In this document: in pieces, positions 10,874 through 20,462 of the stretch
How positions within the stretch are numbered: the stretch's first letter is position 1
Layout of the letters: each line of letters opens with the position of its first letter
From: Argyresthia goedartella
Taxonomy: Eukaryota > Arthropoda > Insecta > Lepidoptera > Argyresthiidae
NCBI GenBank assembly: GCA_949825045.1
Contig: OX463810.1
Location: 39,442,201 to 39,506,200 of the forward strand
DNA length: 64,000 nucleotides
Direction of reading: 5' to 3'
The notes under the pieces: generated by a model
The model's input: only the letters and a program-made list of their open reading frames with translations
Databases searched by the model: none
Told to the model about the DNA's origin: nothing
Position numbers and translations under genes: made by a program

Positions 10874-11650
10874 TTAATTATTAAAACAGTTATTAAAAGT
10901 ACAATTATTGAAATGATATGCTACCGCCTTATGAGGCATTTGTACTGTATGTTTAATTGTATTATTAATTATTTCATTGCTTTGTTCTTGGGTAACTGTA
11001 AATGTTGGTGATAATGCAACATTCTGAAAGGAGATAGAAGAACATTGCGTTTCATCATTAGCAAACGTATGAAATCCCAAATCATCATTGGCATATGAGG
11101 TGGAAGGACGCGGTTCAGGGCAGAACTTCTTGGATTGTGGCTCCAAATGGATTGCTTGTGTTATTTTGGCACTTATGTCGGCTTTATTTTGGATGGAGTC
11201 CTCAATATATGACTCGGCGACATTATTAGATCGCCATTCCCCATGGCGTTTTAAAGTCAATATATCGGCTCCTGAATTAGCCAGCAATGTAGCTGAAGTC
11301 CGCCTAAAACTGTGTCCGGTGTAAGCGTCAGCCTGTGGTAAGCCTAAAAACTTGGCAATTTCTCTAGGCATCGATCCAAAATTGTTCACTCCGATAGGCT
11401 GACTCGTGCATTTGCCGTTTTGAAAATTTTGGAAGAACCGGTCAGATTTTCCTTTCGTTGAACGTAAAGTTTCATATTTTTTCACTATTTCATAAAATGG
11501 TCCGTGAATAGTAAATGACCGAGGAATTTTATTTTTAGTGTTCGGAATTTTGACAAGTAGCATCTCTCCGTGATTCTCTATATCTTTTGTCGTAATGTTG
11601 TTTAATTCCTGACGCCTACAGGCACCAGTAATTCCGAATATTAATGCGAC
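10874..11650 (-). pseudogene. Crypton-type tyrosine recombinase, exon 2 (catalytic domain)
   Basis: This exon encodes about 258 residues of a tyrosine recombinase catalytic domain. Visible motifs in order are GITGACRRQEL (arginine I, about 12 residues into the exon), GHSFRRTSATLL (the HxxR box), KRHGEW (His/Trp box) and AESYIEDS (nucleophile Tyr). An open tail of about 90 residues without known motifs follows. The exon is preceded by a good acceptor (ttttatttattttcag, AG at 11652-11651). Exon 1 is 9.5 kb away at 21161-21589, and the frame continues across the junction in phase 0. The family (Crypton, insect type) moves DNA by site-specific recombination through a 3' phosphotyrosine. The catalytic residues look complete, but exon 1 carries two stops, so the gene as a whole is broken. 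A domesticated host copy is an alternative. Confidence 0.75.
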
Positions 11651-11998
11651 CTGAAAATAAATAAAATCATAATTAAGTTATAATAATCTATTTATTTATT
11701 ATATTAGGTACACAAAACAGCACTAGAGATAATACATCAAATTACAGCAACAAAACAAGTACAAAAGGGGCTGTCTCCAGCGCCAAAAGTATGTGTACAC
11801 AGCATGGTGTAAGGTAAATCTAGAACTAACTAAACAAAAACTACATACAATGGAAAGATTACCTACTTAACTATTGGAAAAACTTAATTTATTTTTCTAC
11901 ACTTAAGAGATGAAATCGAACTAAAAAAAAAACTAAATAAAAAACAATTTAAAAACATAAATAAATGATGATCGATATCTGGTACAATCAATGATTTA

Positions 11999-13504
11999 TC
12001 ATACCTGCTTAAGGATTTTGCGCATTTTATTTTTAAAGCAAGGCAACGAGACGTGGTAGATGTCAGGAACATCATCTTCGGTGGCCACAACTTCATTGTA
12101 GCGACGACACATTCGAAGCATGGGGTTATTAGCGCTGATGTTCGACCTGCATGTTGGGATGAAGAAAGGACGCGGTATTCTGACTGACCTGCTTGGTACT
12201 TGAAAGTTGATTTCTGAGAGAGTAGAAGTTACTATTGCTCCATTTATTATTTTATGAAGATGGATCAGATCCTGGAGTCTACGACGCGACTCTAAGGATT
12301 CCAGTGAGCAACGTTCGCATCTTTTATCGTAAGACTTGACCGCGCGACGAAGACCGAGACGCGCGCAGAGCATGCGTAGGAAGCGCTTCTGGACTGACTC
12401 AACATGATCGATGTGGGTTTTGTAAAATGGTGACCAAATGACAGACGCATATTCCAATCTGGAGCGGACAAGGGCATTATACAACAGAATGAGACTCTCT
12501 GATTTCTTAAAGGACTTAGTTACTCTTGAAATGAATCCAAGAAGTTGGTTACATTTTTTTACTAGGGCTGAGCAGTGTTGATTAAGACTTAGTTTGTCGT
12601 CGAAAATAACGCCTAAGTCACGGGCTTCGTGTTTTCTTTGCAGCGTTACATCCCCTATGGTATAATCGGACAGGACAGGATTGTGGTTACGGGTCATCGT
12701 AATTACGAAGCACTTGTCAGCAGCCAAAAACATGCGGTTGTCTGCGCACCAGTGGGACAGTGTGTTCAAGTCTTCCTGAAGGGTTGTGCAGTCGCGTTGT
12801 GTACGGACACGTGTAAAGACTTTGAGGTCGTCAGCGTATAACAAGCAAGGACTATTGAATTTTATCACCAGGTCATTGATAAAAATTATGAAGAATAAAG
12901 GCCCTAGTAGAGATCCTTGCGGAATACCAGAGGGGATTACAGCTGGAGACGATAAGTGCCCTTTCAGCGCTATTATTTGGCTACGGTTTTTGATATATGA
13001 TTCCACCCAGCGCAGAAAGTTTCCGTGCACCCCATATAGTGATAGTTTGCAATAAAGAATACGATGGTTTACTTTATCAAAAGCTTTACGAAAATCTGTG
13101 TAGATTGTGTCCACTTGGCAGCGGTCGTTGAACGCCGTACACAGGTAGTTTGTGTACTCGAGCAGATTGGAGACAGTTGATTTTCCCTTGACAAAGCCGT
13201 GCTGCTCAGGTACAATACGTGGCTTGACATGGCTATAGAGCACATCGAAGACGAACGACTCAAGCACCTTAGCGAAGCATGATAATATGCTGATGGGGCG
13301 ATAGTTACCACAATTGCTAATATCACCTGATTTATGGATAGGCACAACATACGCCAATTTCCAATTATTTGGAAAAGTGCTCGTGCTGAACGACTTGTTG
13401 AAGATGATCGTAAGAGGTATAGATAGAGCACCGGCACATGATTGAATGATGTAGGGGGGAATCCCGTCAGGACCAGCTCCCTTATTGACATTTACAGTCA
13501 GCAA
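11999..13504 (-). pseudogene. Outer LINE ORF2, reverse transcriptase part
   Basis: An open frame of about 500 codons holds the RT and C-terminal domain: NKGAGPDGIPPYIIQSC, NYRPISILSCFAKVLE, YTDFRKAFDKVNHRIL, GIPQGSLLGPLFFIIFINDL and the catalytic YADD in CLLYADDLKVF. The thumb and C-terminal segment ends SLPCFKNKMRKILKQV. It would copy the element's RNA at a nicked target. Frameshifts near 13500 and 13763 separate it from the endonuclease part, so ORF2 is dead even without the inner insertion. The closest relative in this window is the fragment at 36231-37131. Confidence 0.85.
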
Positions 13505-13761
13505 CTTTCTACGAACTGCATCTTGATAGTCATATTGGCTAGGGTATTGTTACATTCACCGACGTTGGTTAAGTCTTCACAGTCACCATCGTGATCGATG
13601 TCGTCCTTCTCAAAAACTGACGCAAAATATTCGGAGAACAAATTACACACCTCTAGCCCACCGCGTGCGGATTTGTTGCCGAAGTACATAGTTTCAGGGA
13701 GAGAGTTGTTTGCTTTTTTAGACTTGACGAAGGTAAAAAATAATTTTGTCGTGTCACACAA
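13498..13761 (-). pseudogene. Outer LINE ORF2, linker piece
   Basis: This short frame (TTKLFFTFVKSKKANNSLPE, CNLFSEYFASVFEKD) corresponds to the segment between endonuclease and RT. It is bounded by a frameshift on each side and joins the pieces at 13762-14714 and 11999-13504 in order. Confidence 0.75.
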
Positions 13762-14702
13762 GGAGTTTTCGATTTGTAGCAGTCCTTAATAAGTTTTTTG
13801 GATCTGGTTCGTAGCATTTGGAACTCATCATAATCCCGGGGATTCTGATATTTTTTGTACCGTCTGTGAACTTTATTTTTCTCATCGATACAAGCTTTTA
13901 GAGATTCTGAAAACCAGAGGGGGTGCCTATTGTCACCAACTCTTTTAAGGGGGGTATTTTGTTTAATTATGTCATCCAAAGTGGTATAGAATGTCGCTAG
14001 GTCTACGTTTACATCAGAGTTACTTAATACCATGGGCCAGTCAATGCAATCAAGGGCTTGGTTACACTTAGCTAAGTCGCATTTGCGGTAGTTAAGTGTT
14101 TTTTTGGGCATTGTGACTAAGGGCTTGGGTACATCCAGCAGTTCAGCCACGAATGCCGGGTGGTGCCTGTCAACTCGCGATACGGCGTCACATTCAGTCA
14201 GGGTCAAGTTAGGGTAATCTGTTAAGAATAGGTCCAGTATCCTATTGTTGGCGTTGCATATGTTGTTACATTGGCTTAAGTTACCAAGTGCCATTAGATT
14301 GAACAGCAGCTCGGATTTGGAGTCAAGTGGGGCTGTGTTGATCAAGCTGTACGAGGAGGCTGGGTCAGGTGACCATTGCAAGTTAGGAAGGTTGAAATCG
14401 CCTAGAATTATGGTTTTAGTTCTATAGTCGCTAATTTCCGCAAGCAGGTTATTGGAACATTGATCGATCCAAGTCCTAAACTCATCAATTTTGAGGTAGT
14501 CTGGCAGGTAAACGAGACAAATTGCGAGGGAAAGTCCGGCCTTGCCAGTCCTCATCGTTATCCAGAGATCTTCAAGAGAGGTCTCCATATCCTGATGCCT
14601 CGTGACATGAAAGTGCTTTTTTATTGCAAGTAATACGCCACCACCGGACTGTTTCGCAGAGGTAGTGGATTCGCGGTCCCTACGGAAAACAACGTACCTA
14701 TA
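13762..14702 (-). pseudogene. Outer LINE ORF2, endonuclease part (3' of the insertion)
   Basis: The frame YRYVVFRRDRESTT...SGGGVLLAIKK, CLVYLPDY and ILGDFNLPNLQW encodes the middle and end of an apurinic-type endonuclease domain. The SRVDRHHPAFVAEL block is where these enzymes carry the catalytic SDH motif; here it reads DRHHP. HPLWFSESLKACIDEK and MLRTRSKKLIKDCYKS lead towards RT. The first part of the domain is at 19189-19328, on the other side of the inner LINE, and the frame shifts after about 13765. Confidence 0.8.
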
Positions 14703-14726
14703 GTCAATAGTCAATAGTCAATAGTC
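14702..14726 (-). repeat. (TTGACTA)n tail of the inner LINE
   Basis: About three and a half copies of a 7-bp unit join the LINE 3' end to the outer LINE. The flanking target begins GACTATAGG, so the repeat unit resembles the target itself. Confidence 0.75.
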
Positions 14727-14968
14727 AAAGTACTTTATTACTGTAGATATTTACATATACTTAGCAAACGTCATTTTTTGCCTCTTCTCTACATTGGACC
14801 ACTGTGGGAGAAGAAGGGCGTAGAAACTCCCACAGATTTATTTTTAGATCTCTTTTAAAAATAGGTTGTGCTTAACTAATACAAATATGAAAAAAATAAT
14901 TGTTATGATTAATAAGCAGGAATAAATAATTACAAAATTATTAACAGCAAGGTCTGTGTTGAGCCAGA

Positions 14969-17833
14969 TTAACCCCATACAGTCCTGTCATTTAAGTAAT
15001 CTTGAACATTGTAATATCCCTTTTTCGACAAAGTCGCTTTAACATGCTTTTTAAATTGCTCAAGTGGCAATTTCAAAATCTCCAGAGGTATCTTATTGTA
15101 GTAGAGAATGCACTGACCCTTGAAAGAATTGCTAACCTTCGCGAGTCTAAAACGGGGCGCACATAGTCTGTGATTATTTCTTAGGTTAACATTACAGCTA
15201 TCGCTAAGTTTGGAAAATGTTGTAAGGTTCTTGCGTACATACATTATATTTTCGAAAATAAATTGACTAGCTACTGTTAGTATGTCAATTTCTTTAAAAA
15301 GCTCTCTTAAGGAGTCTGTTCGTTTTAAATTATAAATTGCTCGAATAGCTCTTTTCTGTAAAATAAAAATAGTTTGAATATCCGCTGCTTTCCCCCACAA
15401 CAAGATACCATAGGACATCACACTATGAAAGTAACTAAAATATACTAGCCTAGATGTAGCCACATCCGTGCTTTGTCTGATGTTCCTAACAGCGTAAGCC
15501 GCAGAACTTAATTTACCAGCCAATTTATCTATGTGGGGTCCCCACTGCAATTTGCTATCAATGGTTATTCCAAGAAACTTCGTATCATTTACTAATTCTA
15601 ACGTGTTGTTGTCTAGCACTAAACTGGTCTCAACTTGCCTGACATTTGGAAGTGAGAATTTGATACACTTGGTTTTACCAGCGTTTAACAATAAATTATT
15701 AACTGTGAACCAATTCAAGGTTAAAGACAATACACCATTAACATCATCAAATTCTCCTTTTTGTCTTTCAATTTTGAAGACCAGTGAAGTATCATCAGCA
15801 AACAACACTATGTCAGTTAATTTCTCCACCATGAAAGGCAGATCATTAATATATACCAAGAATAAGAAAGGGCCTAATATGGAACCTTGTGGAACGCCAA
15901 TTTTAACACTCGATCCATCAGATTTTACGCCGTTAACTTCTGCCTTTTGAATTCTATTGCTTAGGTATGATCTTAGTAGATCCAACGCTTTATTTCTAAC
16001 TCCGTAATGATTTAATTTAATTAATAGCGTATTATGATCAACACAATCAAACGCCTTCGACAGGTCGCAAAAAACTCCGATAGCATCCTGTGCGGCCTCC
16101 CATGCAGAATAAATATGAGATACAAGGGTAATACCTGCATCCGTAGTCGATTTACCCCTAGTGAAACCATATTGTTTAGCGTGGAGTTGTTTTGTACGGT
16201 TGAAGTGTGAGAGCATTTGATTGAGTATAATCTTTTCAAATATTTTACTTAGTGTTGGAAGAACAGATATTGGTCTGAAATTTGAAGGATCGCCCTTATC
16301 TCCCGATTTGAACAGCGGTATAAGTTTACTGTGTTTCATGAGGTCTGGAAAAGCCCCATCGTCAACACATTTATTGAATATATAAGCTAAGTGTGGGGCT
16401 ATAACTAGAATTACTGAACCAATGACTTTGACTGATATACCCCACAAGTCTTCCGTATTTTTTAAGTTAATTAATTTAAACGTTTTGACAATGTCCTGGG
16501 GATATACATGATGAAATTTTAAATATACATTACTGACGCTAGTGTTATTTTTTAATAAAGTCTCTGCTTCAAATGGAGATGAATTTAGACGGTCCGTTGT
16601 GAGTACGGGTACATTGGTGAAGAATGTTTCAAAAGCTCGAGCAACATCAGCGTTAGATTTAACAACATCATCACCTATCTTTAGGCAGAAATCACTGTCC
16701 CTTGGTATAACTTTGCCAGTTTCGCGGTTTATTATTTGCCAAACTGTTTTCATTCTATTATTTGAATTTTGAATTTTTCTATTAATGTGTAAAGTTTTTG
16801 CAGTTCTACAAACCAACTTGAAAGTTTTGGAATATTTTTTAACATAGTCATGAAATTTTCGATCAAAGTTATAGGTTTTTTGATCATAAAGGTCATACAA
16901 GATAACTCTACTTTTACGAATTCCAAACGTTGCCCAGTCATTAAATTTAGATTTACCGTTGTAGTCACTGACTTTCTTTAATTTGAAAACTTTATTGAAT
17001 TCTGTCTGAATAATGTTGAAGAAGTCTGAGTAGATTTTGTTTGGGTTCTGTTCATTAAAATCCGGTACTGGCAAATTTATATCTAAGTTTTTCGTATATG
17101 TCTCTAGTCTATGGGATGTAATAGGCCTATAAAATGATGGACCCGTCTTATCCTTAATAGTTATTGGGAATGAAACTGTTTGACCACTGTGATCGGAGGG
17201 TAAGCAGTTAATTACACTTTTACTTGTGAATGCACAGTCACAAAAAACGTTATCTAAGCAAGTTTGGCTGGTAAGTGTAATTCTAGTCGGCTCTAGAAAT
17301 ACATGACATAAATTAAATGATTTGAACAGAGTTAATAATCGTCGCTTCAGTGTTGTATCTACAAGCAGATCTACATTAAGATCGCCACAAATAATTAACT
17401 TTTTTCTGTTATTACAAAGTTTAATGAGGGCTTCCTCCATAATTTTCTCAAATATTTCGAAATTGCCATGGCCTTTTTCATCCCTCGGTGGTCTGTAGAC
17501 ACAAACAATAATATGGCTATCTAACTCAACACAGGATACCTCTATTTGTCTTTCAACAGTAAGTGCAAGAATATCTTTCCGTTGTTTCACCTTAATATTA
17601 TTTTTCACTAAGATTAAAGAACCACCTCTATCAGCAGTCTTTCTATTGTAACAACTGACAATTTTGTAATTATTTATGTTAAAAGACATCATATTTTCCT
17701 TCAACCAGTGTTCAGTAACACAAATAATATCAATGTCAGAATTTTTTAGAAATAATTCTAATACAAGTTCTTTGCCAGGTAGCCCCTGGATGTTTTGATG
17801 GGCAATATTTAACTGGGGCTTACATTTTGACAT
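14969..17833 (-). CDS. Inner LINE ORF2: endonuclease and reverse transcriptase
   Basis: The intact 954-residue ORF starts at the ATG (MSKCKPQLNIAHQNIQG) 47 bp after ORF1. Its N-terminal apurinic-type endonuclease shows HQN (residue about 14), the catalytic Glu in VTEHWL (41), ICGDLNVDLL (about 148-157) and SDH (213-215). The RT shows NFRPISVLPTLSK (about 518-530), FCDLSKAFDCVDH (about 588-600), GVPQGSILGPFLFLVYINDL (about 646-665) and the catalytic FADD (678-681). A thumb and C-terminal region runs to DYLNDRTVWG. The enzyme would nick target DNA and prime cDNA synthesis on it. The length is usual for CR1/Jockey elements and no stop or shift is visible, so it may be active or recently so. The copy at 48879-51370 is more than 90 per cent alike by eye. 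Confidence 0.9.
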   Translation of the reverse strand: MSKCKPQLNIAHQNIQGLPGKELVLELFLKNSDIDIICVTEHWLKENMMSFNINNYKIVSCYNRKTADRGGSLILVKNNIKVKQRKDILALTVERQIEVSCVELDSHIIVCVYRPPRDEKGHGNFEIFEKIMEEALIKLCNNRKKLIICGDLNVDLLVDTTLKRRLLTLFKSFNLCHVFLEPTRITLTSQTCLDNVFCDCAFTSKSVINCLPSDHSGQTVSFPITIKDKTGPSFYRPITSHRLETYTKNLDINLPVPDFNEQNPNKIYSDFFNIIQTEFNKVFKLKKVSDYNGKSKFNDWATFGIRKSRVILYDLYDQKTYNFDRKFHDYVKKYSKTFKLVCRTAKTLHINRKIQNSNNRMKTVWQIINRETGKVIPRDSDFCLKIGDDVVKSNADVARAFETFFTNVPVLTTDRLNSSPFEAETLLKNNTSVSNVYLKFHHVYPQDIVKTFKLINLKNTEDLWGISVKVIGSVILVIAPHLAYIFNKCVDDGAFPDLMKHSKLIPLFKSGDKGDPSNFRPISVLPTLSKIFEKIILNQMLSHFNRTKQLHAKQYGFTRGKSTTDAGITLVSHIYSAWEAAQDAIGVFCDLSKAFDCVDHNTLLIKLNHYGVRNKALDLLRSYLSNRIQKAEVNGVKSDGSSVKIGVPQGSILGPFLFLVYINDLPFMVEKLTDIVLFADDTSLVFKIERQKGEFDDVNGVLSLTLNWFTVNNLLLNAGKTKCIKFSLPNVRQVETSLVLDNNTLELVNDTKFLGITIDSKLQWGPHIDKLAGKLSSAAYAVRNIRQSTDVATSRLVYFSYFHSVMSYGILLWGKAADIQTIFILQKRAIRAIYNLKRTDSLRELFKEIDILTVASQFIFENIMYVRKNLTTFSKLSDSCNVNLRNNHRLCAPRFRLAKVSNSFKGQCILYYNKIPLEILKLPLEQFKKHVKATLSKKGYYNVQDYLNDRTVWG

Positions 17834-17880
17834 ATTTAGTGGCTCTTGTATGCTAGAGATTTCCTCTATTGTCTTATGAA

Positions 17881-19164
17881 CTAATTTAAATTACTTGGAA
17901 CAGATTCCAATGTTGCATGCAAAGTATAATTAACAGGTGAATTCCCAATAGGGGTGCATGTTATATTACTCTTAAAATAAGCTGATGTCAAGTTGAACTT
18001 AGTTAAACCAACTATAGCTGCGTCGCATATATTATAAGCTAACAATGTAGCTACTAATTTTCTATATTTATTAGACAGGTACAATGTATCCCGTGTCAGA
18101 GTAAAGTTATGAATAAAATTATTCATGTCGAAATATAAAATAGCATCACTGTGATGACATGTTAAATTAAATAAATGAATATTCATTCTATGCACAGATT
18201 TGTTCTGTAGTTCTGTCAAATTACAGGCATATGGAAAATTGCATAGTATAAATTTGCATTTCATCCTACTATGTAAGTCTAGAAGTGTTTCAACACTTTT
18301 ATTCAAATCATTCCGACTAATGTTTGAATGATTTCCTACCATAATTACAATTGTGCTGTACTCATCATAGATACCGCGACTAATCATCTTCACTAGATCT
18401 ACAAATGAACTATTTGGACAGCAAATGTTCGTTACTTTTTGGTTAAGCCGGTTATGTAATAGAGTCCCAAATCCTGCATCTACTTTGTCGGAGAACAACA
18501 GAGTTTTTCTCTGAGCACATATTTTGGTAGCTGGCGGTACACGAGTGGAGGTGAGTGGCGGGACACACGTATTGGAGTGCGGTTTGATGCACGTGGCGGC
18601 GGTTGGCGCGGCATTCGCGGCAGCGAGCGTCGCAACGTGCGCAACGGCGAACGGCGCGGCCGTCGGAGCAGCTTGCGGCATGACACACGCCTCAGCAGGG
18701 ACAGCGAGCGGCGCGGTGCTCGCGCTGTTGAGCTGCGAGGTGTCTCCTCGTCGACGACAGCGACGCTGTTTTTTGGTTCGGGCAGCGGTGGACGCTGCAA
18801 CACTCTCGTTGAGGGGGGTTGAGACCAAAGTTAGTGATGTGGGCTCGTCCTCCTTGCTGGTCTCATTCTCCTCATTCTCAATTAGAACGCCCACCAATTC
18901 CGCATTCTGGCGTTGTAGCTGTACTAACTCAGACGTCGCGGCTCTGAGTTCTGCTAACTCACTTTGCTCTTTGGCATAACATTGTAATGTATTTGCTAGC
19001 AGGTCATGTAGATGCTGGATTTCTACTCGGGCATGTTGAAGGTCCGACTGTAAACCTACATTTTTTCCCCGGAGCTCTTGCATTAAGGAGATTCTTAATA
19101 TTCTGTTTGATTGCCGTTTCAAGGCTAATTTCAGTACTTTTATATTACCTCTAGTTTTCTTCAT
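17881..19164 (-). CDS. Inner LINE ORF1: coiled-coil protein with possible SGNH-like domain
   Basis: The 427-residue open frame starts MKKTRGNIKVLKLALK. Residues about 25-105 are a predicted coiled coil (QELRGKNVGLQSDLQHARVE and onward). A low-complexity Ala/Thr/Pro region with basic KKQRRCRRRG follows at about 135-225. The C-terminal about 200 residues (LLFSDKVDAGFGTLL, STIVIMVGNHSN, CKFILCNFPYA, LYLSNKYRKLVATLLAY) have the layout of a degenerate SGNH/esterase fold known in some CR1 ORF1 proteins. The GNH here stands where such folds have GxND. That assignment is inference. ORF1 proteins normally bind the element RNA. It has no PHD finger, unlike the outer LINE's ORF1. Confidence 0.75.
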   Translation of the reverse strand: MKKTRGNIKVLKLALKRQSNRILRISLMQELRGKNVGLQSDLQHARVEIQHLHDLLANTLQCYAKEQSELAELRAATSELVQLQRQNAELVGVLIENEENETSKEDEPTSLTLVSTPLNESVAASTAARTKKQRRCRRRGDTSQLNSASTAPLAVPAEACVMPQAAPTAAPFAVAHVATLAAANAAPTAATCIKPHSNTCVPPLTSTRVPPATKICAQRKTLLFSDKVDAGFGTLLHNRLNQKVTNICCPNSSFVDLVKMISRGIYDEYSTIVIMVGNHSNISRNDLNKSVETLLDLHSRMKCKFILCNFPYACNLTELQNKSVHRMNIHLFNLTCHHSDAILYFDMNNFIHNFTLTRDTLYLSNKYRKLVATLLAYNICDAAIVGLTKFNLTSAYFKSNITCTPIGNSPVNYTLHATLESVPSNLN

Positions 19165-19188
19165 GAATTTATTTAATTTAAATCATCT

Positions 19189-19328
19189 ATCACCTCGCTC
19201 GTGTAAATGCCGCTATCAAAGTTGGTTTCGGTCAAGCAGACTATGTCATAGTCATCATTAAGCAGACTGAGATAAACATCTTTTAGTTTAGATCTTATTC
19301 TATTGACATTTTGATAAAATATACGCAT
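19189..19328 (-). pseudogene. Outer LINE ORF2, first codons of the endonuclease
   Basis: From an ATG at 19328-19326 the minus strand reads MRIFYQNVNRIRSKLKDVY, then YDIVCLTETNFDSGIYTSEV. This is the classic N-terminus of a LINE endonuclease, with the QN motif and catalytic Glu in LTETN. The frame runs into the inner LINE at 19182 and resumes at 14702. It begins 63 bp after the ORF1 stop. Confidence 0.85.
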
Positions 19329-19391
19329 GGAAGAGAAAACTGATATCAATTAGCTAAAGTAACATATACGAGTAATTAGAGTAGATAAGGT

Positions 19392-20462
19392 TTACCTATA
19401 TATAGGCAGCTTTTCAAGAGCAGACTTGTCCTTTATATGTATATGTGGTGACTGTTCGTCTTTTCTGACATAAACTCTTCCAAATTTCACCCATACAAAT
19501 TTATAACCAAGGGCCTTGTATTTTCTCGCAGCTGCGTGTAGGTCTTTACCCTCCGGCGACAGGTGTTCCGCGACGAAGATCGACTCGTCTGCTCCTGATA
19601 CGCCAATCAAGTTCGAGCTGATGTGAGCTTGGGGGTGATCCTTGTTATATTTCTTCACCGCGGATATTATGTTGTCACGGTGACGCTCGGACGGCAAGGT
19701 AATCAGTATGGTGCGGGGTCTGGGTGAAGTACTGTCCAGTTTTGCAATTCTTCGGCATGGTCTAATTTCGTGTTCAGTAATCGGAGCATTGATCACCTCG
19801 CACAGGTCTTTGAAAAGCCGCACGATATTTTCGTTGTTGCGCTCGGGTACTGCGTGAAGCTCTAGATTGAGGCTCCGGGAGAGTTTTTCTGATGCCACCA
19901 CACGATGCTGTAGTTTTCCGATGTCCTGCTGGAGCTGGATGATTTGTTTTTCGAGCTCAACGCATTTTTTGCTAGAAGCTAGCTGCTCGTTCTTACACTC
20001 TTCTTGCCCAGCAGCCAGGAAGTCGGTTGTGGCGCTAAACTCATCCTTAAGCGATTCTATAGCTTCTTTAATTTCCGAGGACACAGCAGCCTTTATTTGA
20101 TTGTGGATATTGGCGAGGGCCGCATTGATATCAGACTTCCAATCATTGCGTAACGCTTCAAATTTAGCGTCGAAATATGAGGTTAATGCAGCGGAATCGA
20201 CATTTATCATGGAGGCATGGCTAGGTGAGTCTATAGCTGTTACCACGGGGGAGGCCGACCGTGCAAGTGCCGGTGGTGGGGTGACGTATTTTTTTAGTGA
20301 TTTACACTCAGCGCATTTCCATTTGCCTTTATTCATAGGCAATATACGTTTAAAATCAAATTCAGACATTCCAGCACATTTTAAATGGAACGCGCACTGG
20401 CAGGCAACGCATTTCATTAATTCCATCGTGGCGATGTCAAGATTACATATTTTGCATGCCAT
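19392..20462 (-). CDS. Outer LINE ORF1: PHD finger, coiled coil and RRM-like protein
   Basis: The open frame of 356 residues starts MACKICNLDIATMELMKC. Residues 3-53 carry all zinc ligands of a PHD finger: C3, C6, C18, C21, H26, C29, C50 and C53. Residues about 90-200 form a heptad-rich helix (ALRNDWKSDINAALANIHNQ, VELEKQIIQLQQDIGKLQHR). The C-terminal half (LNLELHAVPERNNENIVRLF, RTILITLPSERHRDNIISAV, GYKFVWVKFGRVYVRKDE) resembles the RNA-binding fold of LINE ORF1 proteins. This design is known for CR1-group LINEs and is thought to bind element RNA and perhaps chromatin. ORF1 is intact although ORF2 is destroyed. The homologous ORF1 at 28402 lacks two of the zinc ligands. Confidence 0.85.
   Translation of the reverse strand: MACKICNLDIATMELMKCVACQCAFHLKCAGMSEFDFKRILPMNKGKWKCAECKSLKKYVTPPPALARSASPVVTAIDSPSHASMINVDSAALTSYFDAKFEALRNDWKSDINAALANIHNQIKAAVSSEIKEAIESLKDEFSATTDFLAAGQEECKNEQLASSKKCVELEKQIIQLQQDIGKLQHRVVASEKLSRSLNLELHAVPERNNENIVRLFKDLCEVINAPITEHEIRPCRRIAKLDSTSPRPRTILITLPSERHRDNIISAVKKYNKDHPQAHISSNLIGVSGADESIFVAEHLSPEGKDLHAAARKYKALGYKFVWVKFGRVYVRKDEQSPHIHIKDKSALEKLPIYR

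Larger units (their letters stand above)
11690..14702 (-). mobile_element. Outer LINE of the nest, 3' part
   Basis: This is the 3' part of a PHD-ORF1 LINE of the CR1/Jockey group in minus orientation. It holds most of ORF2 and a 3' region ending in AT-rich (AATAAATA)-like sequence near 11690-11700. Its 5' part continues at 19182-21000 after a 4.5-kb insertion. A related 3' fragment lies at 36231-37440. Confidence 0.8.
14703..19181 (-). mobile_element. Inner LINE of the nest, apparently complete
   Basis: A minus-orientation LINE has an open ORF1 (17881-19164) and an open ORF2 (14969-17833), separated by 47 bp. A 3' untranslated region of about 240 bp ends ...tacagtaataaag, followed by (TTGACTA)n at 14702-14726. 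It is inserted in the endonuclease coding region of the outer LINE, between the codons for EVIDD (ending at 19182) and YRYVVF (starting at 14702). Only about 17 bp precede the ORF1 start, so the extreme 5' end may be missing. A second, truncated copy is at 48527-51372. It belongs to the CR1/Jockey group. Confidence 0.85.

Noticed and set aside
11088..11324. Plus-strand open frame of 78 residues
   Set aside because: Antisense shadow of the recombinase catalytic exon.
18452..18979. Open frames of 78-151 residues on both strands over the GC-rich part of the inner LINE ORF1
   Set aside because: Shadow frames of the real ORF1 (17881-19164) in a GC-rich Ala/Thr/Pro stretch.
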